Shown: positions 1 through 9,711, counted from the stretch's first letter. The stretch is 64,000 nt of DNA from Shinella curvata (GCF_022899935.1 NZ_JALJCJ010000009.1:62001-126000), one strand, 5' to 3'. Translations and numbers: made by a program. Notes: a model not told the origin generated them from the sequence alone.

Positions 1-1
1 A

Positions 2-85
2 CTTGGCGGGTCGATCGACTACGATTGGGTCGAGGGTGGCGTCGTGGTGACGCTCAGGATGAAGGAAAGCCATCTCGCGGACTGA
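2..85 (+). CDS. C-terminal end of an HWE-type histidine kinase (partial)
   Basis: Only the last 27 codons are inside the window; the reading frame is open to the left edge and ends in TGA at 83-85. The peptide LGGSIDYDWVEGGVVVTL resembles the last strands of the HWE-kinase ATPase domain, where a GG(S/T)-x-(E/D)-(Y/F)-x-W-x-x-x-G-x-x-(V/I)-x-(I/L) run is common. It converges on the GAF-HWE kinase at 143-1330. The family call is inference from a short tail, so the domain content to the left is unknown. Confidence 0.55.
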   Translation, partial: LGGSIDYDWVEGGVVVTLRMKESHLAD

Positions 86-142
86 CAGGCGTGCCGTGGG
101 TTTTAGACCGGAGCGATGTAAGGCGCTCCACAGATGCGGGCG

Positions 143-1330
143 CTATCGCTGAAGCATGGATGTAGGAATGTCGAGGGTCACCACCAGGCCGTCAGCCAGG
201 AAGTTTCGCTCGAGCGTTCCCATGAGCTGCGCCTCGACCGTCCTGGCGACCATTCTGCTCCCGAATCCCTTTCTGGACGGCTCATGCGTCAGCGGCGGCC
301 CGCCGACTTCGCGCCAGACCATATGGAAGATGTCGCCTTCGCAGCGGCCCGTCAGATCGATATAGCCATCGACCGTCGAAAGCGCGCCGTACTTGGCCGC
401 GTTGGTGGCCAGCTCGTGGATGACAAGGGCAAGGGCTGACGCCGCCTTTTCGCCGACGGACACCGTTGGGCAGAAAACCTTGACATGCCGGTCGTTGCGC
501 TTGAAAGGCGCGAGCAGCGCGTCGATCAAACTCCCAAGGCCGCCGGTAAATCCGTCGCCATCGGATTTGACGTTGATGATAAAGTCGTTCGCCTTGCTGA
601 GCGCCTGTATCCGTCCTGTGACGCTTCGCACGAAGCCGTCGAGATCGGTCTTTGTTCTCGATGACACGATAAGCAGACTGGAGATTACCGAGAAGATGTT
701 CTTGATACGATGGGCAAGCTCACCCTGGATGAGGGAACGCTGCGCGTCGAACCGCGCCATTTCGGCAACCCGCTCCCGCAGCGAGATCTGCTCTTCGACG
801 AGTTTGGCGAAATCTGCAAGGATTTCCTGCTCGCGGGCCGTCCATGTATGGGGAATAGAATCGATAGCGCACAGCGATCCCAGAACGTGGCCATCCTCGC
901 TCTTCAGGGGTATGCCGAGGTAGGCGCGAACATTCAATTCCGGTATCGCAAGATTGTCGCAAACGAGAGGATCAAGCGTGGCATCCGCTATCACCAGCGG
1001 CGCGGCCCTGGAAACGACGTGCTGGCAAAACGAATGCGTCAAGGGCGTTTCGCGCTCGGTCTTCCACGGTTCGGGCAGCCCGAACGTGCTTTTAAAGAAC
1101 TGTCGCTTCGCATCCACAAGGGAAACAAGCGCTACCGGCACCGACAGGGTCGCCGCCACCAGCCGCGTGAGACGGTCGAAGCGTTCCTCGGGGCCGCTAT
1201 CCATCAGATCGGTCTGATAAAGCGCCGACAGCCGCTCCTGGCCGATGTCCAACCGATGGTTATCAATATTTCCGGAGAGTGGGGACGCGTCGAATACTCG
1301 GGTCAAGTTGTGTCCTTGGACATTGTTCAA
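143..1330 (-). CDS. GAF domain HWE-family sensor histidine kinase
   Basis: A soluble sensor kinase of 395 residues with no membrane segment. Residues about 45-190 form a GAF domain (VPVALVSLVD at the start, YLGIPL and GSLCAID later), typical of kinases that sense small ligands or redox state. The phosphoacceptor region is ELAHRIKN (His about 207). The ATPase part has the HELATNAAKYG N-box (about 305-315) and the WRE triplet (about 339-341) that defines the HWE family. These kinases usually phosphorylate stand-alone receivers or PhyR-type regulators, so a link to the stress island further right is possible but not shown. The start drawn is TTG with no obvious ribosome site; a later TTG or the ATG near residue 43 could be the real start. 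Confidence 0.9.
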   Translation of the reverse strand: MNNVQGHNLTRVFDASPLSGNIDNHRLDIGQERLSALYQTDLMDSGPEERFDRLTRLVAATLSVPVALVSLVDAKRQFFKSTFGLPEPWKTERETPLTHSFCQHVVSRAAPLVIADATLDPLVCDNLAIPELNVRAYLGIPLKSEDGHVLGSLCAIDSIPHTWTAREQEILADFAKLVEEQISLRERVAEMARFDAQRSLIQGELAHRIKNIFSVISSLLIVSSRTKTDLDGFVRSVTGRIQALSKANDFIINVKSDGDGFTGGLGSLIDALLAPFKRNDRHVKVFCPTVSVGEKAASALALVIHELATNAAKYGALSTVDGYIDLTGRCEGDIFHMVWREVGGPPLTHEPSRKGFGSRMVARTVEAQLMGTLERNFLADGLVVTLDIPTSMLQR

Positions 1331-1456
1331 GATCTGTACAAGCCAATGCGGCGACAGTCATTGCCCACTTCTCCATCGTTCAATTAGATATCGGATACGC
1401 GGAAAGCAAGGCCGTGATTGGAAATGGAGCGCTGTAAAGCAGGTCTGAGCGGTAAA

Positions 1457-1487
1457 TTTCCGCCAGCTTTCCTATCGCTGGCGGAAA
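1457..1487 (-). terminator. Strong inverted repeat downstream of the 1513-2421 gene
   Basis: TTTCCGCCAGC at 1457-1467 is perfectly complementary to GCTGGCGGAAA at 1477-1487, with a 9-base loop. On the minus strand it follows the stop codon of the membrane protein gene and is followed by ATTTA rather than a full T-run, so it is a probable terminator or mRNA-stabilising hairpin. Confidence 0.5.
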
Positions 1488-1512
1488 CTGTTCGTGACCC
1501 ATGTTGGAAGTA

Positions 1513-2421
1513 TCAATCCTGACCGCGGGTACTCGCAGCATTGTAACTCAATTTTGTTCCCATTGCGCCGCCGAACCAGGACGCAACCGCACCAAGCAAG
1601 AGGGCTGCAAATGCGAGGATAGCACCGGCAGCAACGATTTTGGTTGCCGCCTCGGCCGTGTCGACGGCTTTCTGCTTCGCCGTTTCTACCGCCTGCTTGT
1701 ACTGAACCTCATATTGCGCCACCTGCGACTTGGCCTGATCCAAGGGAATGTCTTGAGCGCGTGCCAACGCGTCGGCAGCCCGGTGGCGCGCGTCGTCCGC
1801 TCTGGCCTGGTCACCGGAGACGGCGGCCTGCACAGCCGCGACGGCCGCGTCGCGCAGAGCCTGAGGATCATTGCCGTTCGTCACAGACCGGATCTGCTGC
1901 TCGATGTCTGAAAACGGATTGTCGACATTGGCCACGACGGGCGCTGCTGCCGTGACGGTCGTCGCCGCCGTCCGGCCCAGGCCTACGAGCATGCTGCCCA
2001 GTCCGCTGAAAGCCCCGCCGACGAGTGCGCCGATCGACGTTGTCAGGAGATAGAGAGCCAGCAGCGTCGTGACGGCCCATGAGGTCAGCCCGTGATAACC
2101 GCCGGTCGATTTGACCGGGCGCCCGGACAGGCGGCTGGCGATGTAACCGCCAATGAAAGACGCGACAACGCCGGCGACCACAAACCAGATGACCCCGACC
2201 GTAGAGAAGGCGCCGGCCGACGGATTATCGGAGGTTGCCGGGTCAATCACAGACGCACCGATGCCGACGCCCAGAAGGTTGAGAAGAACCTGAACGGAAA
2301 GCGCGACGGCAACACCGGCGAGGACCGCGCCCCACGAGATCCTGTTGAGAAGAACATTTCCATGCAGATTGGGTGATGAAAGCCTGTCCGAACTGCGAAC
2401 GACTTGATCAGAGTCTGTCAT
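1513..2421 (-). CDS. Multi-pass membrane protein, stress-associated type
   Basis: A protein of 302 residues when started at the ATG at 2421, which has GAGGA about 8 bases upstream; the frame stays open to 2535 but the extra residues look non-coding. After a short polar N-terminus there are hydrophobic segments around SWGAVLAGVAVALSVQVLL, a second near FVVAGVVASFIGGYIA, a third near VTTLLALYLLTT, and one at the C-terminus (AILAFAALLLGAVASWFGG). Between the third and last segment lies a charged, Ala/Gln-rich helical stretch of about 90 residues likely to be outside the membrane. Similar proteins in rhizobia are usually listed as hypothetical membrane proteins or PhnA-like; I do not know a function. 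It shares strand and neighbourhood with the BON and CsbD genes. Confidence 0.8.
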   Translation of the reverse strand: MTDSDQVVRSSDRLSSPNLHGNVLLNRISWGAVLAGVAVALSVQVLLNLLGVGIGASVIDPATSDNPSAGAFSTVGVIWFVVAGVVASFIGGYIASRLSGRPVKSTGGYHGLTSWAVTTLLALYLLTTSIGALVGGAFSGLGSMLVGLGRTAATTVTAAAPVVANVDNPFSDIEQQIRSVTNGNDPQALRDAAVAAVQAAVSGDQARADDARHRAADALARAQDIPLDQAKSQVAQYEVQYKQAVETAKQKAVDTAEAATKIVAAGAILAFAALLLGAVASWFGGAMGTKLSYNAASTRGQD

Positions 2422-2482
2422 GGAATAGTCCTCGATTGATAAATTGTAACGGGAGTGCTTGCTAAGAGCGCTATGAGCCGGT

Positions 2483-2734
2483 CTAGCTCGCCACGTGAAT
2501 GCGGCAGACCACGCGTCTTGACGTGAAACCAGCAACTATCTCGATTGCCCTTGCGACCGCCCAATCGGATGACGCGTATCCGGTCAATAGAACCGCGCGT
2601 TCGATAACTTCGACATCGATCGCACAGTCGCAGAGGTCCTCTGAATAGGACAAGAGGCACCTTATCGCCGGGCCGATCGAAAATTGGTCGGGCGATGGCG
2701 ACAGTGACACCATAGGCGGTGAAAACAGCATCAT
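2483..2734 (-). CDS. BON-domain-like small protein
   Basis: An 83-residue protein. The second half (about 35-82) follows the BON pattern of a hydrophobic strand, a VLLTG(Y/V) turn, a helix with AVARAIEIV, and a final strand GFTSRRVVCRI. BON domains bind phospholipid or polysaccharide and occur in envelope-stress proteins such as OsmY. No signal peptide is seen. The start is the first of two tandem ATGs, with GGAGG five bases upstream on the minus strand. It lies between the csbD-like gene and the membrane protein gene, all on the same strand, which fits a small envelope-stress group. The family assignment is by pattern only. Confidence 0.65.
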   Translation of the reverse strand: MMLFSPPMVSLSPSPDQFSIGPAIRCLLSYSEDLCDCAIDVEVIERAVLLTGYASSDWAVARAIEIVAGFTSRRVVCRIHVAS

Positions 2735-2751
2735 CTCAGCCTCCGGACGTG

Positions 2752-2777
2752 ATCAGGCTCGCCCGAGCGAGCCTGAT
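2752..2777. terminator. Perfect hairpin between the CsbD and BON genes
   Basis: ATCAGGCTCG at 2752-2761 pairs perfectly with CGAGCCTGAT at 2768-2777 around a 6-base loop. A T-run (TTTT) follows on the plus strand and an A-run precedes it on the minus strand. Because both flanking genes read leftward, it probably ends or attenuates csbD transcription before the BON gene. Confidence 0.55.
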
Positions 2778-2786
2778 TTTGCAAAC

Positions 2787-2966
2787 TTACTTCAGGGCGT
2801 CCCTGACCGCGTCCTTGCCTTTGCCGACGGCGCTCTGCGCTTCGCCTGCCGCCTTATCGACCTTGCCTTCGGCTTCGAGCTTCTTGTTGCCCGTCAGCTT
2901 GCCAGCGGCTTCCTTGATGGTGCCTTTCAGCTCCTTGGCGGCGCCTTCGATACGATTCTTGTCCAT
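2787..2966 (-). CDS. CsbD family stress protein
   Basis: A 59-residue, highly charged protein beginning MDKNRIEGAAKELKG, followed by IKEAAGKLTGNKKLEAEGK and a KVDKAAGEAQ tract, which is the CsbD/YjbJ family signature at its normal length. These are small hydrophilic proteins induced by general stress; molecular function is not settled. The ATG at 2966 has AAAGGA seven bases upstream. No EcfG-type promoter was found upstream. Confidence 0.92.
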   Translation of the reverse strand: MDKNRIEGAAKELKGTIKEAAGKLTGNKKLEAEGKVDKAAGEAQSAVGKGKDAVRDALK

Positions 2967-3103
2967 GGTATATCCTTTCCACGTTGTTCATTCTTAAAGA
3001 CCTGACGCCGGACTTGCCGGTGTCATGTCATCGAAAATGGGCCAGCGTTTGAAGGATTTTGAGATTTGAAAATACTAACACGGCTAGTAGTTCGTGACCT
3101 TTT

Positions 3104-4627
3104 TTAGCGACTCGAACTACTTTTTGTGTCTTTCGGGCGAACGGCAGCTTTTCGGTTAGGCGCACCCGTAAAACCCCGCTCGCGTGCCCAGATCACCGCG
3201 GCAGCGCGTCTGTTGACGCCGATCTTTCCATAAAGAGATGTGACGTGGTTGCGTATGGTGTTCTTTGAGAGATGCAGGCTTTTGGCCATCTCCGCATCAC
3301 TTTTTCCGACGCAGATCAAGCCGAGGATTTCGCGCTCCCTTTCACTCAGTTCCATCAGGCTGGCTGTGGGGACCGCGGTCGAGCCCTGTTTGAGCGTTGC
3401 CAGACGGTCGACGATCGAGCGGCTGAACCATGACGTGTCTGCCATGACACTCTCGATTGCTTCGACCAGTTGGGCCTCGCTGCGACTGCGTTCGGTGACA
3501 TCCTGAAGAGCCCAGATCACACATTGCTCGTCATTGATCTCCACCCTTTCGGCGGAGACGAGACAGTCGGCCGTTCCGCCGTCCTTCTGCTTCATGCGCA
3601 GCGGCTCGTTTCTAACAAAGGTGTTGTCGCGCAGCTTCTGCTCCAGTGTTCTCCGAGCTGCGGTATCTTCCCAGAGTTTGAGTTCTGCCGCTGTCCGGCT
3701 GACGACTTCCGTCAAAGCATATCCGGAAGTCTGCAGGAAAGCGTCATTCGCCTCCACGAACACAAAATCGTCGAGACGGGATATCGCGGCGGGTGCCGGC
3801 GAAAGCCGGAAGGATTTTGAGAACCGCTCCTCGCTCTGGCGCAGGGCGTTCTGGGCTTTCCTGCGGGCGTCCAGATCCGCAAAGGTGAACAGCATGCACG
3901 GCTCTTCGATCACGGAAATCGGTTCCCCGGCGACAATCACAAGCCGGTCACCACCGTTGGGAAGCGGAACGAGTGCCTCGCGGTGGCGGATCACGCGCCT
4001 TTCGCTTAGTTTCAGAAGAGCGTCTTCTCCGGTTTCACAGTTCGAGAACAGCCCGACGGCGTCCACGGTCTTGCCGATGACATCCTCCCTGCTGAAGCCC
4101 GTCATCTCGAGAAAGCCCCCATTCACGCGAATGAATCGATTGTCTTCCAGACGGCAGATCAGGCCGGGAGCAGGATTGGCGTTGAAGGAGCGTTCAAATC
4201 TTTCTTCGGCCTCGAAGCGCGGCGTTTCATCGCGCAGGATGAGAGCGAGCACATCCGCTTTGTCCCCGATGTCCGAGATGATCATGCTGCGGACGGTGTG
4301 CACCCAGACAAGATCGAGATCGGTGGATGGCGAGACTTCGAGCGTAACATCGTCGATTGTCTCGCCGGCCAGCAGCCGTTCTATCGGGTACTGGCCTTCT
4401 TCCAGCGGATGGTTGTTACGGTATCGCAATGTGAATCGACGTCGATACTCGGTTGCATCCCCACCGAGTTCCTCAATCGCATTTGCGCGATGCATGACGA
4501 TCGCGGAGTCATTGGCCCAAACGATCGCGCCTGCCTTATCAAGAAGTATGATACCGTCGCTTAGCCCGCCAATGAGTTTCTGGAGGCTGCCCCGGTTGAT
4601 GCGTGGAGGCTCGGGTTCGTCGTTCAT
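3104..4627 (-). CDS. PAS-domain LuxR-type transcriptional regulator
   Basis: A cytoplasmic protein of 507 residues with three successive PAS modules (roughly 15-130, 140-265 and 270-390; second and third begin FERSFNANPAPG and FSKSFRLSPAPA) and a C-terminal LuxR/GerE helix-turn-helix (about 430-490) containing ELSEREREILGLICVGKSDA and LSKNTIRNHVTSLYGKIGV. There is no receiver domain, so the signal is presumably read directly by the PAS domains (ligand, redox or light not determinable). It sits directly downstream of the large hybrid kinase (38-base gap, same strand), suggesting shared transcription and a related signal. AGGAT lies upstream of the ATG. Confidence 0.9.
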   Translation of the reverse strand: MNDEPEPPRINRGSLQKLIGGLSDGIILLDKAGAIVWANDSAIVMHRANAIEELGGDATEYRRRFTLRYRNNHPLEEGQYPIERLLAGETIDDVTLEVSPSTDLDLVWVHTVRSMIISDIGDKADVLALILRDETPRFEAEERFERSFNANPAPGLICRLEDNRFIRVNGGFLEMTGFSREDVIGKTVDAVGLFSNCETGEDALLKLSERRVIRHREALVPLPNGGDRLVIVAGEPISVIEEPCMLFTFADLDARRKAQNALRQSEERFSKSFRLSPAPAAISRLDDFVFVEANDAFLQTSGYALTEVVSRTAAELKLWEDTAARRTLEQKLRDNTFVRNEPLRMKQKDGGTADCLVSAERVEINDEQCVIWALQDVTERSRSEAQLVEAIESVMADTSWFSRSIVDRLATLKQGSTAVPTASLMELSEREREILGLICVGKSDAEMAKSLHLSKNTIRNHVTSLYGKIGVNRRAAAVIWARERGFTGAPNRKAAVRPKDTKSSSSR

Positions 4628-4665
4628 TGGAGGATCCTTGGACTTTCCGTCGCCTGCGGTGAAAA

Positions 4666-7600
4666 CTATTTCGCCGCATCCACCTCGTCTGCCCGGTCGC
4701 GCGATGGGGCTTGCGCGCTTGTTTCCATGAGCGCACGGCCAAGCTGTTCTGCATCATAAGGCTTGCAGAGGACGAATCCGTCGGAATCGCGCACAGCAGA
4801 AGCGTCCCCGGTCGCAAAGATGATCCTCGATGAAGGCCGCAAAGCACGAGCCCGCTCCGCAAGAACCTTGCCCGAGACGCCCGGAAGGCTGATGTCCGTG
4901 ACGAGGACGTCGAAGGGAACCGTTTCCAGCGCAGCCATGGCTTCTTCGGCGCTCCCTGCATCAACGACGATGTGGCCTGCGTCCTTCAGGATATCGGACG
5001 TGTTCATCCGGATCAGCGCATCGTCTTCAACAAGAATGATCGTAAACTGGACAACGGGTGCGGGCGACGTCTCACGCAGCTTGGGGGCCGGTGGCGGCGA
5101 GAGCACGGCGTCGGACCTCTGCCGCTGGTTGTTGATGACGTGCCGGAACTTTCGCGCCAAGGCATCCCGTGTATAGGGTTTGGAGAGGAGTTCCACGCCG
5201 GCATCGAGCTTTCCGCCATGAACGATGGAGTTTTCTGTATAACCCGAGGTGAAGAGCACGGCGATATCCGGCAGGCGCTCCTTGGCCTTGCGCGCCAGCT
5301 CCGGGCTTTTCAATGTGCCGGGCATGACCACATCGGTGAACAGGATATCGATGGGTATGCCGCTGTCGATGACGTTCAGCGCGCTGGCGGCGTCTACCGC
5401 CTTCAGCACGCGGTAGCCGAGATCTGCAAGGAGGGCGACAACCGTTTCCCGCACCTCCTCGTCATCCTCGACGACAAGAACCGTTTCCGTTCCGCCGGCA
5501 ATCGGCCCGTTGTCGACGTTGATCTCCATATCTTCCGACTCGAGGGCTCGTGGAAGATAAAGCTTGATCGTCGTGCCGTGACCGATTTCCGAATAGATTT
5601 TTACGTGGCCGCCGGATTGCTTGACGAAGCCGTAGACCATCGACAGGCCGAGACCGGATCCCTTTCCCTCCGCCTTCGTCGAAAAGAACGGTTCAAAGAC
5701 CTTGTCGATAATTTCCGGCGGCATGCCGGTCCCGGTATCGGTGACGGCGAGCAGGACGTACTGGCCGGGCGTGACCTCGTCATGCGTGCGCGCATAAAGC
5801 TCGTCAAGATGCGCGTTTGACAGCTCGATCGTCAGCTTGCCGCGGCCGTCCATCGCGTCACGCGCGTTGATGGCGAGGTTGAGAACCGCGTTCTCGATCT
5901 GCGCGGGATCGATGAACGTGTTCCAGAGCCCTCCGGTGACGACCGTCTCCACCTCGACAGCCTCGCCGATTGCCCTGCGAAGCATGTCGTCCATGCCTTG
6001 CACAAAGCGGCTGATGTTGACGACCTTCGGTTCGAGCGCCTGACGACGGCCGAACGCAAGCAACTGACTTGCCAGTTTCGCGCCGCGGCTGACACCGGCC
6101 ATAGCGTTTGCGACACGTTTCTCGGCGCGTTCGTTTCCGGCGATATCCTTGGAGAGCAAAGCCAGATTCCCGGATACGACCTGGAGGAGATTGTTGAAGT
6201 CGTGCGCCACGCCGCCCGTCAGCTTGCCGACGGCTTCCATCTTCTGTGATTGCGCGAGCTTGATTTCCGTCTGCCGGCGCTCGGCAATTTCCGTGATAAC
6301 CCGCGCCTCAAGCGTTTCGTTCAGCTGCCGCAGCTGTTCTTCCGCCCGCTCGCGATGGCGCACTTGCCGCGCCAATGCATCTGCCTGCTCGCGCAGTGCG
6401 GCTTCAGCCGCGCGCTGGTGCGTGATGTCGGTGTGCACGCCAACCCATTCGAGGATGTCCCCGTTCCTGTCGAGAATGGGCAGCGCCCGAACCGCAAACT
6501 GGCGCCACGAGCCATCATATCTACGAACCCGGTGTTCATAGACGAACATGGTTTTCGTTGCGACGGCCTGCTGCCAGGCCGCGACGCTTCCAGCCGTATC
6601 GTCAGGGTGGACCGCGTTTGACCAGCCGTATCCGTGATATTCTTCCGGTGCTTGCCCGGTCAGGGCAGCCCACCCTGGTTGCTCTCCAACCATGCGGCCG
6701 TCGGCGCTGTTCGTCCATAATATCCCGTGGACAGCGTCCATGGCAGTTCGGAAGCGGGCGTTGCTGAACTCGATCGCGGCCTCGCGCGCGGCACGCTCTT
6801 GAATGTCGATGCCGAGAATATGCACACCAGGAATTGAGCCGTCCGGTTCGACATGGGGCACATATCGGACCTCCAGGCGCCGGACCGAGCCGTCGGCCTT
6901 GGGCATATCCGTTTCGGCCGTAAAGGTTTCACCGGCCAGTCCCCGATCGATCGAGGCTCTGCGGTCGGCATAGGCCTGTTTGCCGATCATGCTCTCGACA
7001 TGTCGGCCGACCATAGTTTGAGGATCGACATCGAACCAGTCGCGATAGGCGGCGTTGGCAAAGCGGTAGATGTGATCGCGATCGACGTAGGAGATCAGCA
7101 TCGGCACAGCATCGGTGACCCGGCGCAGCTCCGCCTCTCGCTCGGCGAGTTTCTTCTCCGCGGAAATCCTCGCGCTGTTGTCAACGATCGTGCACATCAC
7201 GCCGCCGACCGTTCCACTCGCTTCGTAAACCGGTGTGTAGAAGAGGTCCAGTATCATCGTCTGGGGACCGTCCGGACGCTGAAACACGATCGGCTGGTCG
7301 CGATGAAACACGGTCTCACCGTTCAGGCCGGCTTCCAGTATAGGCCGATTCCAGTCCCAGACCTCCGGAAAGGCTTTCGCCACGGGTGTTCCCAGTGCCG
7401 AAGGATGGCGCTCCCCAGCAATCTCCCGATAGGCGTCGTTGTACAGCATGACGTGCTCGTCGCCCCACATAAGCACCTTCGCGACAGGGGAATTCACGAT
7501 ATTGGCGACAGTCGCCCGCAATTCGAGGGACCAGCCGTCAACCGCGCCAAGGACATTGTTGGCCCAGTCCTTCGTCCTGATGAGGTTGCCGCACTCACCA

Positions 7601-7797
7601 CCGCCGATAGGCCAGCCGGAAACAGGAGCCGACCTCGGCTTTGCATCTGCGTCTCTGAGGGCTCGCAGGCCCGCGCGCACGACCTCGCTGGCATTGGCAA
7701 AGTCGCCGGATGCCAGGCGTTCGTTGATGAAACCCTCAAGCTCGGGGGTGAGCGATACGTTGCGTGACTGACGATGGACCATGGCCGTTCGTGCCAC
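4666..7797 (-). CDS. Hybrid sensor histidine kinase with an N-terminal ParD-like ribbon-helix-helix domain
   Basis: A 1043-residue fusion. Residues about 10-50 ([17 protein letters not shown], then [12 protein letters not shown]) match ParD-type antitoxins, normally a free DNA-binding protein. Three PAS-type sensor segments follow (about 75-215, 225-345, 350-470), a predicted coiled coil (about 470-520), a HisKA domain with AHDFNN (His about 532), and a HATPase domain with [11 protein letters not shown] and [12 protein letters not shown]. Two receiver domains end the protein: LVVEDDEEV...LFTDVVMPG...LLSKPY (about 785-900) and ILVEDDALI...LVTDISLPG...LCKPY (about 925-1030). No membrane segment is visible. 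The frame is continuous through the junction. The antitoxin-like domain could dimerise or bind DNA; no ParE toxin gene is adjacent. Same strand and 38 bases upstream of the PAS-LuxR gene. Confidence 0.93.
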   Translation of the reverse strand: MARTAMVHRQSRNVSLTPELEGFINERLASGDFANASEVVRAGLRALRDADAKPRSAPVSGWPIGGGECGNLIRTKDWANNVLGAVDGWSLELRATVANIVNSPVAKVLMWGDEHVMLYNDAYREIAGERHPSALGTPVAKAFPEVWDWNRPILEAGLNGETVFHRDQPIVFQRPDGPQTMILDLFYTPVYEASGTVGGVMCTIVDNSARISAEKKLAEREAELRRVTDAVPMLISYVDRDHIYRFANAAYRDWFDVDPQTMVGRHVESMIGKQAYADRRASIDRGLAGETFTAETDMPKADGSVRRLEVRYVPHVEPDGSIPGVHILGIDIQERAAREAAIEFSNARFRTAMDAVHGILWTNSADGRMVGEQPGWAALTGQAPEEYHGYGWSNAVHPDDTAGSVAAWQQAVATKTMFVYEHRVRRYDGSWRQFAVRALPILDRNGDILEWVGVHTDITHQRAAEAALREQADALARQVRHRERAEEQLRQLNETLEARVITEIAERRQTEIKLAQSQKMEAVGKLTGGVAHDFNNLLQVVSGNLALLSKDIAGNERAEKRVANAMAGVSRGAKLASQLLAFGRRQALEPKVVNISRFVQGMDDMLRRAIGEAVEVETVVTGGLWNTFIDPAQIENAVLNLAINARDAMDGRGKLTIELSNAHLDELYARTHDEVTPGQYVLLAVTDTGTGMPPEIIDKVFEPFFSTKAEGKGSGLGLSMVYGFVKQSGGHVKIYSEIGHGTTIKLYLPRALESEDMEINVDNGPIAGGTETVLVVEDDEEVRETVVALLADLGYRVLKAVDAASALNVIDSGIPIDILFTDVVMPGTLKSPELARKAKERLPDIAVLFTSGYTENSIVHGGKLDAGVELLSKPYTRDALARKFRHVINNQRQRSDAVLSPPPAPKLRETSPAPVVQFTIILVEDDALIRMNTSDILKDAGHIVVDAGSAEEAMAALETVPFDVLVTDISLPGVSGKVLAERARALRPSSRIIFATGDASAVRDSDGFVLCKPYDAEQLGRALMETSAQAPSRDRADEVDAAK

Positions 7798-7852
7798 CGG
7801 TAAGGGGCTGTGTCAACAGATGGCATACGACAAGAAATTCAGTATCTTCACT

Positions 7853-7878
7853 GGAACCAGAATGCTCGACATCGCGTT
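7853..7878 (+). promoter_or_regulatory. EcfG-type promoter candidate before the LOV kinase
   Basis: GGAAC at 7853-7857, 17 bases, then CGTT at 7875-7878, a full match to the rhizobial EcfG/RpoE2 pattern. It ends only 2 bases before the ATG at 7881, so if used, translation must begin at a downstream GTG (7908 or 7920). Confidence 0.5.
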
Positions 7879-7880
7879 AA

Positions 7881-9014
7881 ATGACGCTGAATTTTGTGGA
7901 AGGAACGGTGGGGGTACTGGTGGATCAACGCGATGATTGGCACCTGACAGGCAGGCTTCACTACGACCATGGTCGTGGCGACCCGTTCGCTGCCGCCGTG
8001 CGCGCCACCAGAATGGCGATGGTGATCACCGATCCGTCCAAGCCGGACAACCCGATTGTTTTTTGCAACGAGGCGTTCCAAAAGCTGACGGGATACGCCC
8101 AGGACGAGGTTCTTGGGCGGAACTGTCGTTTTCTGCAAGGCCCTGCTACTGACCAACGTTCGACCGACAAAATAAGGGAGGCGATTTCGAGGGGCGAGAG
8201 CATTGCCATCGAGTTATTGAACTATCGCAAGGACGGCTCCACTTTCTGGAATGCGCTTTATCTCAGCCCGGTCCGCAGCGACGATAGTTCCATCCAGTTC
8301 TTCTTTGCATCTCAGCTTGATGTAACCAACCATGTCGCTGCCAAAGACCGCGCGGTTGCGCAAAAAGAGGAGATCGAGAACGAAGTCGCCAGGAGGACCA
8401 GTCAGCTTGAAGCTGCGCTGGAAGCGAAGACGTTGCTCCTGCATGAGGTCGACCATCGGGTCAAAAACAACCTCACCATGATAGGTTCGCTGCTTCGGCT
8501 ACAGTCGCGTACGATCGGGGATCCGGAGATTACGGCCAAACTCGAGGCGATGATGGAGCGGATCGACGCCCTGGCAACCGTTCATCGGACACTTTACCAG
8601 TCGGACGACGTGACCAAGTTCGACATCAGTGCGTTTGCGGTGACGCTTGCGCAAGATGTTATCGGCTCAAGCGGGCGATCGGATATCTTGCTGGCAACGG
8701 ATCTGGAGCCGATCCTGATCCCTGCCGGTCACGCCTCTTCCCTTGGGCTGGTTCTCAATGAAATCCTCACAAACGCCATCAAGCACGGCCTTCGCGAAGG
8801 GCGCGCGGGGATCTTGACGCTTTCCGGAAAATCCACCGCTAACGGTGCGGAAATCCGTGTAGAGGACAATGGCATCGGCCTTTCGGACGAACCGTCGAAG
8901 GGGCTCGGGCGGATGCTTGTCGAGCGTCTAACGAAGCAGACTGGGGCAACGGTGGAATGGGCGAATCTCGACCCCGGTACGAGTGTGACCATTCACCTGA
9001 ATGATCGGAATTAA
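7881..9014 (+). CDS. LOV-domain blue-light sensor histidine kinase (HisKA_2)
   Basis: A soluble kinase of up to 377 residues. The LOV domain (about 35-150) contains the flavin-binding motif GRNCRFLQG (79-87), whose Cys82 should form the photoadduct with FMN, plus NYRKDGSTFWN. A linker coiled coil leads to the HisKA_2 motif LHEVDHRVKNNLTMIG (His192) and an ATPase domain with NEILTNAIKHG and VEDNGIG. LOV kinases of this kind control the general stress response in Caulobacter (LovK) and virulence in Brucella. The receiver gene at 9017 starts 2 bases after the stop, so the two are a cognate pair. The upstream EcfG-like promoter would make it part of the stress regulon; it also makes the ATG drawn doubtful, with GTG at 7920 (or 7908, after GGAAGGA) as alternatives. 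Confidence 0.94.
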   Translation: MTLNFVEGTVGVLVDQRDDWHLTGRLHYDHGRGDPFAAAVRATRMAMVITDPSKPDNPIVFCNEAFQKLTGYAQDEVLGRNCRFLQGPATDQRSTDKIREAISRGESIAIELLNYRKDGSTFWNALYLSPVRSDDSSIQFFFASQLDVTNHVAAKDRAVAQKEEIENEVARRTSQLEAALEAKTLLLHEVDHRVKNNLTMIGSLLRLQSRTIGDPEITAKLEAMMERIDALATVHRTLYQSDDVTKFDISAFAVTLAQDVIGSSGRSDILLATDLEPILIPAGHASSLGLVLNEILTNAIKHGLREGRAGILTLSGKSTANGAEIRVEDNGIGLSDEPSKGLGRMLVERLTKQTGATVEWANLDPGTSVTIHLNDRN

Positions 9015-9016
9015 AA

Positions 9017-9463
9017 ATGGAAAGGCCAAAGCCCCCATTGAGCGTGCTTATTGTCGAGGATGAGCCACTGCTTGCCATGGACGTTGAAATGATGGTTGAG
9101 GATGCGGGCCATCGCGTGATGGCGGAAGCGGCGTCGCTTTACGATGTTGAGGCGCTCGATCCGGCGCATTCTCCCGACATCGCATTCGTCGACATGCAGC
9201 TTGCGCTTGACACCACCGGCCTCCAGGTCTGTTCTCTGATCCAGAAGCGGTGGAGCAACACGATCATCATATTCGTGACCGCAAATCCAAAGAAAATTCC
9301 CGATGATTTCAGCGGTGCGCACGGGGTTATTCCAAAGCCATTTTCACGGCATGGGTTTATGACCGCGCTTCATTATCTTAAGGAGAGCGTTTGCACCCCG
9401 CCGCCCATCACGGCATTGCCAGGGAGCTTCGTTCCATCAGAGCACCTTTCCGCGAGATGGTGA
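9017..9463 (+). CDS. Single-domain response regulator paired with the LOV kinase
   Basis: A 148-residue receiver domain with no output domain: acidic pocket VEDEP near residue 14, phosphoacceptor Asp in IAFVDMQLA, switch Thr in FVTA, and Lys in IPKPF. A 25-residue proline-rich tail follows. Receivers of this type near LOV or HWE kinases commonly act as phosphate sinks or shuttles. Spacing to the kinase stop is 2 bases, so it is co-translated with it. Confidence 0.92.
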   Translation: MERPKPPLSVLIVEDEPLLAMDVEMMVEDAGHRVMAEAASLYDVEALDPAHSPDIAFVDMQLALDTTGLQVCSLIQKRWSNTIIIFVTANPKKIPDDFSGAHGVIPKPFSRHGFMTALHYLKESVCTPPPITALPGSFVPSEHLSARW

Positions 9464-9711
9464 CGATTTTGTAGTCTGAGGCAAGATCGCACTACATCGC
9501 TCTGGGCGATTGTGGGCGCAACCTTCCGGGTGGAGCTAGAAAGAGGTAATCGAGATTACAGTTACGGACCTCCTCGCCTGATTGCTTGGCCAAAGGCAAC
9601 GTCGCGCTCTACGTTGACTCACGATTCCAATCCACAGAAATCAACAGCTTAGAGCAAAGCTGCACGCCTAGGCTTAAATCCATTAAAGACCTGGGATATC
9701 AGGCTTCGAGC

